NCBI GenBank assembly: GCA_902765735.1
Contig: CACXBB010000023.1
Location: forward strand, 1-62,764
Source: an uncultured Eubacteriales bacterium
GTDB taxonomy: Bacteria; Bacillota; Clostridia; Christensenellales; Aristaeellaceae
DNA length: 62,764 bases
Direction of reading: 5' to 3'
Shown: positions 34,437 through 41,456 of the stretch, piece by piece
How positions within the stretch are numbered: the first letter of the stretch is position 1
How the letters are laid out: each line of letters begins with the position of its first letter
The notes under the pieces: model-generated
Seen by the model: only the letters and a program-made list of their open reading frames with translations
The model's database searches: none
What the model was told of the DNA's origin: nothing
Translations under genes and position numbers: made by a program

Positions 34437-35901
34437 AACCTTCATACACTCCATACGCTGGAAGATCACCATCGCCTATCTGCTGATCATCACCGCCGCC
34501 TTCATACTCATCGGCGTGTCGCTGATCCAGCTGGTGGGCGAATATCTGTTTACGCAGCGCACAAAGGACGACCAGAGAATCGCCGAGGCTCTGTCGGAGC
34601 AGTTCGGCGACGATATGGTCTATTTTGATGCGCCCAAAATCTACCGCGCCGCGCTGGAGACCGCGCGGGCCGAGCAGAGCCGGGTGCTGGTGCTGGATAA
34701 GCTGTGCGTGGTGCAGGTGGACACCGACTCCCGCATGAACGGCACGCGGTTCATCACCGCCGAGGTGGACCGGGTGATCCGGGAGGGCAGGAGCGACTAC
34801 GGCTTCTACGACGTGGGCGACGCCGGCACCTACTGGCTCCGGGCGGCGTTTGGCGCCTTCTCGCCCGCCGACGCCATGACCGGCGTGTACGCCCACGGCA
34901 TCTACTCCGGCGGGCAGCTCGCGGGGGTATTGGTGTACATCTCCCGGGTGCAGGAGATCTACGAGAGCCTGCGGGACATCCAGCTGCGCATACTGTTCTG
35001 GCTGGTGATCGTGGCCGCGGCGGTGATGGTGGTGAACATGTTCGTGCTGCGCACCATCACGCGACCCATCAGCGAACTGAACGAGGGCATCACCCGCATG
35101 AGCCGGGGCGACCTGTCCGCCCGGGTGAACGTGCGGGGCAAGAACGAGTTCGCCGGGCTGGCGCAAGCGTTCAACTCCATGTCCGAGCGGCTGGAGCAGT
35201 TGGACAAGTCCAGAAACCAGTTCGTGTCCAACGCCTCCCACGAATTGAAGACGCCGCTTTCGACCATGAAGATACTGATCGAGACGCTTCTGTACCAGGA
35301 CCCCATCGACCCCGGCATGACCAAGGAATTCCTGACCGACGTCAACAAGGAGATCGACCGCTTGAACCGCATCGTGTCCGACCTTTTGACGCTGGTGAAC
35401 ATCGACTCCGGCGCCATGAAGCTCAACCTCACGGACCTGGACATCTCGGGGCTTTTGCAGGAACAGGTCAAGCGCCTTTCTCCGCTGGCCCGTGAAAACG
35501 GCATCGAGCTGGAGTGCACCGCCGGGAGCGCGATCGTGGTGCCCGGCGACCCGCTGAAGCTGCAGCAGGTGATCTACAACGTCATCGACAACGCCATCAA
35601 GTACACCCCCCGGGGCGGCGAGGTGCACTGCTCCGTCGCCCGGTCGGGCCGGATGGCCGTCATCCGCATCGCCGACACCGGCGAGGGCATCCCCGAGGAG
35701 GACCTGCCCCACATCTTCGACCGCTTCTACCGCGTGGACAAGGCCCGCTCCCGCGAGACCGGCGGCACCGGGCTGGGGCTGTCCATCGTCAAGCAGATCG
35801 TCATGTCCCACGGCGGCACCATCACCCCCGAGAGCACGCTGGGCAAGGGCACCACGTTCACGATACAGTTACCGTTGGCGAATAAGAAGAGTGAAGAGTG
35901 A
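34417..35901 (+). CDS. Sensor histidine kinase (WalK/PhoR-like), start codon apparently non-canonical
   Basis: Membrane sensor partner of the response regulator. TM1 (WKITIAYLLIITAAFILIG), an extracytoplasmic sensor, TM2 (IQLRILFWLVIVAAAVMVVN), HAMP, HisKA with SNASHELKTPLS (His codon 35239-35241), and HATPase motifs NAIKYTPRG, ADTGEGI and GGTGLGLSI. Odd: the frame is open from 34351, yet no ATG, GTG or TTG occurs before GTG 34516, which would delete most of TM1. ATT at 34417 has GGGGAG 9 nt upstream and is proposed as the start, overlapping the regulator gene. The stop codon and last residues (SEE) lie inside a heptamer array. Confidence 0.85.
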   Translation: MSQTRIKTFIHSIRWKITIAYLLIITAAFILIGVSLIQLVGEYLFTQRTKDDQRIAEALSEQFGDDMVYFDAPKIYRAALETARAEQSRVLVLDKLCVVQVDTDSRMNGTRFITAEVDRVIREGRSDYGFYDVGDAGTYWLRAAFGAFSPADAMTGVYAHGIYSGGQLAGVLVYISRVQEIYESLRDIQLRILFWLVIVAAAVMVVNMFVLRTITRPISELNEGITRMSRGDLSARVNVRGKNEFAGLAQAFNSMSERLEQLDKSRNQFVSNASHELKTPLSTMKILIETLLYQDPIDPGMTKEFLTDVNKEIDRLNRIVSDLLTLVNIDSGAMKLNLTDLDISGLLQEQVKRLSPLARENGIELECTAGSAIVVPGDPLKLQQVIYNVIDNAIKYTPRGGEVHCSVARSGRMAVIRIADTGEGIPEEDLPHIFDRFYRVDKARSRETGGTGLGLSIVKQIVMSHGGTITPESTLGKGTTFTIQLPLANKKSEE

Positions 35902-36025
35902 AGAGTGGAGAGTGAAGATATGAAATGCCCGGGAACGAAACACCGCGGGAACTGAAGGTTTGCCATGTGTGATCATTCGTGCGCGGCTGACTATATCTCC
36001 ACTCTGCACTCTCCACTCTCCACTC
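35889..36025. repeat. Inverted pair of GAGTGAA heptamer arrays (island F)
   Basis: Left: four units GAGTGAA/GAGTGGA (35889-35916), overlapping the last codons and stop of the kinase gene. Right: four units TCCACTC/TGCACTC (35998-36025) in inverse orientation. They enclose 81 bp without obvious features. The right array ends 22 nt before the ATG of the GerMN gene, next to its RBS. Confidence 0.85.
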
Positions 36026-36047
36026 TGAAAAGAAGGAAGGTTCCGGC

Positions 36048-37562
36048 ATGAAGAAACATCTCCGCCTTGCGGCCCTGCTCCTGTCTCTGCTCGTGCTGTC
36101 CGGCTGCGTGCCCCAACAGCGCGACGGCGAGGCGGTGGGCGGCATCGCCATGCCCGAGCCCTCCGACGAGCCCGAGAACATGATCCTGGGCGAGCAGCAG
36201 CCCTCCCGGCTGTCCAACGTGTCGCTGTACTACGCCATGTCGGACGGCGCGGTGTTCTCCCGGGTGCCGGTGAGCATACAGGCCGACGCGGGCAAGAGCC
36301 TGCCGGAAGCCGCGGTGGAGGCGCTTCTGAACCCCTCCGGCAGCGAGGAGATGTACTTCTCCACCGGCGACACCCACATGCTGTCCTGCGAATACGCCTG
36401 CGGCATCGCCACGGTGAACCTGTCCATCGACGCCCTGAACGTGCAGAGCGAGCAGGAGGAGCTGGCGCTCTTGACCGCCATCGGCAACACCTTGCTGGGC
36501 ATCGACGGCGTGCGGGGCGTGAACGTGCTGATCGGGGGGCAGTCCGAGAGCTTTGCCAGGCTGCCCCACGGGGTGCAGACCGAGGTCATCCCCAGCGTCA
36601 CGGCCGCCTACGCCCAGCTGCTTGCCGAGCGCGACCACCTGATGACCGACCGCGCCATGCCCGTCACCCGCACCGCCACGCTGTACTTCCCCACGGCGGT
36701 GGGCAGCTGGCTGGTGCCGGAGCTGCGCGAGGTGGTGTTCAACTCCGACGACTTCGCCGGGGCGCTGATCGAGGCGCTGAAGGCCGGGCCGCTGGAGCAG
36801 ACCTGCTCCGTGGCCTCCATCCCCGCCGGGGCGGAGCTGCTGGACCCCAACCCCAGGGTGGAGACGCTGTCCTCCGGCGAGCATGCCCTCACGCTGAACT
36901 TCTCCTCCACGCTGGCCAACTACCTGGCGTTCTCGGGGCTGGAGATCTGGGAGCTGGCCGGGTCGCTGGCGCTGACGGTGTGCTCCTTCCTGCCGGAGAT
37001 CGACGCCGTGCGCATCCAGGTGGCGGGGGACCCCATCACCGTGTGCCAGATCGGGGACAGCGTCATCCGCTTCGAGGACGGGCTAATCCGCCGGTCGGAC
37101 TTCGCAAGCTACATCGGCAGCGTCGCCACGCTGTATCTGGCCGACAGCTTCGGCACCCTGCAGCCCGTGCAGCGGGCCGTGTCCACCCGAAGTGCGCTGT
37201 CCCCGCGCAACCTGCTCTCGGAGCTCTTCTACTACACCGACAAGGACGACGGCCAATTGAGCTTCCCCGTGCCGGAGAACGTGTTCGCCGAGGACGTGCT
37301 GGGCATACAGATCGCCGGGAACATCGCCCGGGTCAACCTGTCCGCCAACTTCTATCGCTGCTGCCAGGCCCTCGACGCCAGCGCTGAGCGGAGCCTCGTG
37401 TACTGCATGGTCAACACGCTATGCGCCATGGACAACATCCGGGCCGTGCGGTTCTACGTGGAGGGCGTGTCCGCCGAGACCATGGCGGGCAGCATCTACC
37501 TGAGAAGCCCGCTGATGCCCAATCCCGGCATCGTGGTGGAGCCCGCGGCGGGGGAGCCGTAG
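36048..37562 (+). CDS. GerMN-domain lipoprotein (504 aa)
   Basis: Surface lipoprotein: lipobox VLSGC with Cys20. Three GerMN-like domains can be made out: about residues 75-170 (VEALLNPSG...GVNVLIGGQ), 210-335 (IEALKAGPL...) and 385-495 (LLSELFYYTDKDDG...RAVRFYVEG). GerM of spore formers has two and is needed in sporulation/germination; a three-domain version is unusual. RBS AAGGAAGG before ATG 36048. It lies between a two-component system and a VWA lipoprotein, two genes before a SpoIIQ-like gene. Its stop codon TAG (37560-37562) is contributed by the GTAGGG end of a repeat. Confidence 0.85.
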   Translation: MKKHLRLAALLLSLLVLSGCVPQQRDGEAVGGIAMPEPSDEPENMILGEQQPSRLSNVSLYYAMSDGAVFSRVPVSIQADAGKSLPEAAVEALLNPSGSEEMYFSTGDTHMLSCEYACGIATVNLSIDALNVQSEQEELALLTAIGNTLLGIDGVRGVNVLIGGQSESFARLPHGVQTEVIPSVTAAYAQLLAERDHLMTDRAMPVTRTATLYFPTAVGSWLVPELREVVFNSDDFAGALIEALKAGPLEQTCSVASIPAGAELLDPNPRVETLSSGEHALTLNFSSTLANYLAFSGLEIWELAGSLALTVCSFLPEIDAVRIQVAGDPITVCQIGDSVIRFEDGLIRRSDFASYIGSVATLYLADSFGTLQPVQRAVSTRSALSPRNLLSELFYYTDKDDGQLSFPVPENVFAEDVLGIQIAGNIARVNLSANFYRCCQALDASAERSLVYCMVNTLCAMDNIRAVRFYVEGVSAETMAGSIYLRSPLMPNPGIVVEPAAGEP

Positions 37563-37713
37563 GGGCGGCATTCATACCGCCCGCGGACGCCATGAATGGC
37601 GTCCCTACGAAGGGGCGCGTACCTGCTTCTGATCGCGGACGCCATGAATGGCGTCCCTACAAAGGGGTGCGTACCTGCTTCTGATCGCGGACGCCATGAA
37701 TGGCGTCCCTACT
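37559..37713. repeat. GTAGGGG palindrome plus 52-bp tandem repeat
   Basis: GTAGGGGCGGCATTCATACC element (37559-37583) overlaps the stop codon of the GerMN gene. It is followed by GCGGACGCC..GGCGTCCCTAC palindromes at about 37583, 37635 and 37687 with a 52-bp period and nearly identical spacers (GCGTACCTGCTTCTGAT). Confidence 0.85.
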
Positions 37714-37793
37714 AAATTTCCCAATCCATGGAACCTCCCCGCGCGACGGTCCGTCAAAGCGATGACGAACTTGAACGCGAGGAGGTTATTTAC

Positions 37794-39473
37794 ATGAAGA
37801 AGCGCATTGTGCTGACGGTCGCGCTGCTGGTTATGGCGGCGCTGCTCTCCGGCTGCGGCCTGCTGCCCGTTCTGAAGGTGATGAGCAGCGTCCGAAGCAC
37901 CGCCGCGCCGGAGCATCCGGTCCCCGAGGACATCATGGTGGAGGACGTGGAGGAAGGCTACGCGGCGGAGTACGAGTCCTACGACGACGCGATGATGTAC
38001 AACAAGACCATGGCCATGGCCGCGATGCCCGCCCCCTATCCCGTGCCCGACTTCAACACCGAGGAGTACGCGGAGATTCGTGAAAACGGCTTCCGCAACG
38101 TGCGCACCAGCCCGCTGAGCACCTTCTCCGCGGACGTGGACACCGCCTCCTACTGCAACCTGCGCCGCATGCTCAACAACGGCTGGGACGCGGGCGAGAT
38201 CCCCTCCGGCGCGGTGCGCGTGGAGGAGATGCTCAACTACTTCCGCTATGACTACGCCGCGCCCCAGGGCGACAGCCGCTTCGGCGTCACGGCGCAGATC
38301 GCGGACTGCCCCTGGAACCCCGCCTCCAAGCTCTTGATGCTGGGCGTGCGGGCGGCGGACGCGCCCAAACGCTCCGACGAGGGCTCGAACCTGGTGTTCC
38401 TGGTGGACGTGTCCGGATCCATGGGCGATCGTAACAAGCTGGACCTGGTCAAGCAGGCGCTGACCATGCTGACCGAGAAGCTGACCGATAAGGACACCGT
38501 GTCCATCTGCACCTACTCCGACGGCGAGCGCATCCTGGTGGAGGGCGCGAATCCGGCGAAGGACCGCGCGAAGCTGCTCACCGCCATCGACCAGCTGGAG
38601 GCCGCGGGCTACACCGACGGCCAGCGCGGACTGGAGCAGGCCTACGACGTGGCCATGCGCTACTTCCTGCCCGACGGCAACAACCGCGTGATCATGTGCT
38701 CCGACGGCGATCTGAACGTGGGCATCACCTCGACCAGCGATCTGCACGACTACGTGTCCGAGAAGCGCAAGACCGGCGTGTACCTTTCGGTGCTGGGCTT
38801 CGGCGACGGCAACTACAAGGATACCAAGATGGAGACCCTGGCCGACGACGGCAACGGCAACTACTACTACATCGACTCCATCCTCGAGGCCCGCAAGGTG
38901 CTGGTGGAGGAGATGACCCAGACGCTCTACGCCGTGGCCGACGACGTGAAGTTCCAGATCGAGTTCAACCCGGCGAAGGTGTCCGCCTGGCGGCAGGTGG
39001 GCTATGAGAACCGGGCCCTGGCGGACGAGGACTTTGAGAACGACGCCAAGGACGCCGGCGAGGTGGGCGCGGGCGCGTGCGTGACGGTGCTCTACGAGCT
39101 CATCCCCGCGGGCGGCGAGGCCGAGGCCGACGACGGGCTCAAGTACCAGACCGGCACGCTGACCGAGGCCGCCGGGGGCGACGAGTGGCTGACCCTGTCC
39201 GTGCGCTACAAGGAGCCCGGCGGGGACACGAGCAAGCTGGAGACCAGGACCGTCGGCGAGGCCGAGGTCACCGAGAGCCCCTCCGAGGACTTCCTGTTCG
39301 CCTCCGCCGTGGCCGAGTTCGGCATGCTACTGGGCAACAGCGAGTACCGCGGCGACATCACCTGGTCGGACGTGCTGAACCTGCTCAAGAAGACCTCCCT
39401 GGGCGACGACTACCGCGAGGAGCTGTTCAGCCTGGTGAAGATCGCCCAGCGCGCGGAGCAGCTGAACGACTGA
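37794..39473 (+). CDS. YfbK-like von Willebrand factor A lipoprotein
   Basis: Surface lipoprotein (lipobox LLSGC, Cys21). It has the three-part YfbK layout: an N-terminal domain (about residues 85-180, STFSADVDTASY..NYFRYDY), a VWA domain with the MIDAS motif DVSGSMGD (about residue 205) and a C-terminal DUF3520-type domain (about 360-555). Its role in bacteria is unclear; such proteins are thought to organise surface protein contacts. Start ATG 37794 with GCGAGGAGG 9 nt upstream. 559 aa. It sits between GerMN and SpoIIQ-like genes. Confidence 0.9.
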   Translation: MKKRIVLTVALLVMAALLSGCGLLPVLKVMSSVRSTAAPEHPVPEDIMVEDVEEGYAAEYESYDDAMMYNKTMAMAAMPAPYPVPDFNTEEYAEIRENGFRNVRTSPLSTFSADVDTASYCNLRRMLNNGWDAGEIPSGAVRVEEMLNYFRYDYAAPQGDSRFGVTAQIADCPWNPASKLLMLGVRAADAPKRSDEGSNLVFLVDVSGSMGDRNKLDLVKQALTMLTEKLTDKDTVSICTYSDGERILVEGANPAKDRAKLLTAIDQLEAAGYTDGQRGLEQAYDVAMRYFLPDGNNRVIMCSDGDLNVGITSTSDLHDYVSEKRKTGVYLSVLGFGDGNYKDTKMETLADDGNGNYYYIDSILEARKVLVEEMTQTLYAVADDVKFQIEFNPAKVSAWRQVGYENRALADEDFENDAKDAGEVGAGACVTVLYELIPAGGEAEADDGLKYQTGTLTEAAGGDEWLTLSVRYKEPGGDTSKLETRTVGEAEVTESPSEDFLFASAVAEFGMLLGNSEYRGDITWSDVLNLLKKTSLGDDYREELFSLVKIAQRAEQLND

Positions 39474-39502
39474 ACCGTCAAGTTATTTCGATCCAACTGA
39501 AT

Positions 39503-39547
39503 AATCCCCCCCTGCGCGATGAATAATCAATGCGTAAGGGGGGATTC
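39503..39547 (+). promoter_or_regulatory. Hairpin covering the RBS of the SpoIIQ-like gene
   Basis: AATCCCCCC (39503-39511) is the exact complement of GGGGGGATT (39538-39546), the segment that contains the RBS of the gene starting at 39550. Closing would hide the RBS. Confidence 0.5.
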
Positions 39548-39549
39548 AT

Positions 39550-40221
39550 ATGTGGAAAGATATCATGGAAAAGGCAAGGGCGCTCATGACGCGCGGGAGG
39601 CTAAAAAAGCTGGGCTGGTACGCGGCGCTGGCGGTGCTTCTGACGATTTTGGGCATGGCCAGCACCGCCTACCGGAACGGGCGCATGCTGAAGTACGACC
39701 GCAACGCGCCCGCGGGCCTGTCGGAGGAAGCGGCTCTCGCCGCGGAGGCTCCGCTGGCAACGCCCGCGCCGCTGTTCGTGCTGGCGTCGCCGACGCCTGA
39801 GCCCACTCCGGAGCCGGTGGCGTTTATATGGCCGGTGGAGGGGGAGATCATCGGGGCGTACAGCCCGGAGGCGCTTTTGTGGTCGGAGACGCTGGGCCAG
39901 TGGCAGAGCCATCCCGGCATCGACATCGCCGCCGCCGCGGGGGAGGCCGTTGCCGCCTGCGCGGAGGGCACGGTGCGCGAGGCGTGGGAGGACCCGCTGT
40001 GGGGCGATGTGATCGAGATCGAACACCGTCAGGGCTATGTGTCCACCTACGCCAACCTCAGCACGCTGAACATGGTTTCGCCGGGGGACGCGGTGGCCGC
40101 CGGGCAGATCATCGGCGCCGTGGGCAACACCGCCGCGTGCGAATCGGAGATGCCCTGGCACCTCCATTTCGCCCTTGCGCGGGACGGCGCGCCGGTGGAT
40201 TGTCAAAAACTGCTGCAATAG
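39550..40221 (+). CDS. SpoIIQ-like M23 peptidase
   Basis: Membrane-anchored peptidase-family protein; in spore formers SpoIIQ in the forespore membrane docks with SpoIIIAH during engulfment. One TM helix (about residues 23-42), a Pro/Thr/Ala linker (PTPEPTPEP) and an M23 domain (about 95-220) with HPGIDIA and HLHFAL, so all zinc ligands look intact, as in clostridial SpoIIQ and unlike B. subtilis. 223 aa. Could also be a general murein hydrolase; there is no neighbouring spoIID or spoIIID to confirm it. RBS AAGGGGGG may be sequestered in a hairpin. Confidence 0.75.
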   Translation: MWKDIMEKARALMTRGRLKKLGWYAALAVLLTILGMASTAYRNGRMLKYDRNAPAGLSEEAALAAEAPLATPAPLFVLASPTPEPTPEPVAFIWPVEGEIIGAYSPEALLWSETLGQWQSHPGIDIAAAAGEAVAACAEGTVREAWEDPLWGDVIEIEHRQGYVSTYANLSTLNMVSPGDAVAAGQIIGAVGNTAACESEMPWHLHFALARDGAPVDCQKLLQ

Positions 40222-40224
40222 CGG

Positions 40225-40253
40225 TTGCGCGATTTCCCGGGATATTGTATAAT
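40225..40253 (+). promoter_or_regulatory. Promoter upstream of the small conserved gene and GDPD genes
   Basis: TTGCGC (40225-40230), 17-nt spacer, TATAAT (40248-40253). Confidence 0.6.
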
Positions 40254-40288
40254 AAACGGTGATACTGTCGTTACGGAGGAAAGACCGC

Positions 40289-40588
40289 ATGCCGAGACTG
40301 TGGGCGAGGATCATCAAAAAGCACCGCATTGAGCGCCAGGCCACCTGTGACTGCCGCTACGAGGACGTGGAGGAGGCGCTGACCGAGCTGTGCCGGGAAT
40401 TCGACATCCCGCGCCCCCTCTGGCTCGACAAGCATACCCGCGAGTACGCGGAATTCCGCCGCACCCAGTTTCTGCCGGAGCACTTCATGGAGGACGTGCC
40501 CTTCCAGCGGCTGGAGATCGAGTACCTGGACGACGACAATCAGTCCCGGCGCTCCCGCGACCCGCGCAACCAGTTCGGCGGCTATTGA
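40289..40588 (+). CDS. Small conserved hypothetical protein (99 aa)
   Basis: A cytoplasmic, charged protein without a signal or TM segment. Features are a basic N-terminus (LWARIIKKHRIERQ), an acidic helix (EDVEEALTELCREFDIPRP) and a C-terminal part with FLPEHFMEDVPF and LEIEYLDDD. I recall similar short proteins in Clostridia but no function. The start ATG 40289 has GGAGGA 8 nt upstream; an earlier start at 40259 would lie too near the promoter. The GDPD gene begins 10 nt later, so they share a transcript. Confidence 0.7.
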   Translation: MPRLWARIIKKHRIERQATCDCRYEDVEEALTELCREFDIPRPLWLDKHTREYAEFRRTQFLPEHFMEDVPFQRLEIEYLDDDNQSRRSRDPRNQFGGY

Positions 40589-40598
40589 GGAGGGGCGC

Positions 40599-41417
40599 AT
40601 GAAGCAAACTGTGAAGCTGATGCTGGCGCTGATCTTGCTGTTTGCGGTGGCGCTGTGCCCCGCAGAGGCGGCGAAGTCGAAGGCGACGGCAAAATCGAAG
40701 GCGACGGTCGCCCCGGAGGCAACCGAAGCGCCCAAAGAACAGAAGGTCAGGCTGATTGCCCACCGCGGCGGCGCGCGCTGGCCGGAGAACACCCTGGAGG
40801 CCTTCGAGAACTTTCCGTCCACCGGGGCGGACGCCGTGGAGCTGGACGTGCGGTCCACGAAGGACGGGGCGCAGGTCATCCTCCACGATGAGATGCTCGA
40901 GGTCAAGGGCGACGAGGTGGCGGTCGTCGAGCAGACGCTGGATGAGGTCAGGGCGCTTGTCCCCTCGGTCTGCACGCTGGATGAGGCGCTGGACGTGATC
41001 GCCCCGTCGGGGAAGGACATCTACCTGCACCTCAAGGAGACGGCGGACGGCGAATATTGTGCCCGCGCGGTGCTTGAGCGCGACCTCGGGGAGAGGACGT
41101 ACTTCTTCTCGAGGTTTGAGCCGCCGCTCAAGCAGGTGTACGAAGTCGACCCGGAGGCGAAGCTGGGCCTGTCCTTTGAAAAGGAGGGCAAGGCCATCGG
41201 CAAGTCGGTGGAGAAGAAGGTCAACGCGCTGCACCTGAGCTTCCTGGTGGTCCACAAGGATTTCGTGTACACGAAGCTGGTCAAATTCTGGCACAAGCGG
41301 GAGGTCGAGGTCGTCGCGTGGACCGTCAACGACCGCATGGACGCCAAGTGGCTGGGTAAAAAGGGCGTGGACGCCATGATCACCGATTATCCCGAGAAGG
41401 TCAGGGACGCAAAGTGA
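40599..41417 (+). CDS. Exported glycerophosphodiester phosphodiesterase (GDPD)
   Basis: Hydrolyses glycerophosphodiesters, possibly polyglycerolphosphate of teichoic acids, outside the cell. Signal peptide (about residues 1-24), a short Lys/Thr/Ala stretch (SKATAKSKATV), then a GDPD TIM barrel with IAHRGG, ENT, VELDVRS, LHDEML, HLKETADG (Lys) and AWTVND. All catalytic residues of the family appear present. 272 aa, RBS GAGGAGGGG. The next gene carries a closely related GDPD domain on a long stalk, so the pair probably arose by duplication. Confidence 0.9.
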   Translation: MKQTVKLMLALILLFAVALCPAEAAKSKATAKSKATVAPEATEAPKEQKVRLIAHRGGARWPENTLEAFENFPSTGADAVELDVRSTKDGAQVILHDEMLEVKGDEVAVVEQTLDEVRALVPSVCTLDEALDVIAPSGKDIYLHLKETADGEYCARAVLERDLGERTYFFSRFEPPLKQVYEVDPEAKLGLSFEKEGKAIGKSVEKKVNALHLSFLVVHKDFVYTKLVKFWHKREVEVVAWTVNDRMDAKWLGKKGVDAMITDYPEKVRDAK

Positions 41418-41456
41418 TCCGGCATGGATGAATAGCTACCGATGAGGACGGAACGG

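Noticed and set aside
34400-34520. Programmed frameshift joining response regulator and kinase into one protein
   Set aside because: No slippery heptamer is visible before the regulator stop codon, the regulator ends at its normal family length and an RBS-like box fits separate initiation.
37559-37713. Possible mini CRISPR array (three palindromic repeats with similar spacing)
   Set aside because: The spacers are nearly identical to each other, only three units are present, no cas genes occur, and the same palindromes are scattered singly elsewhere.
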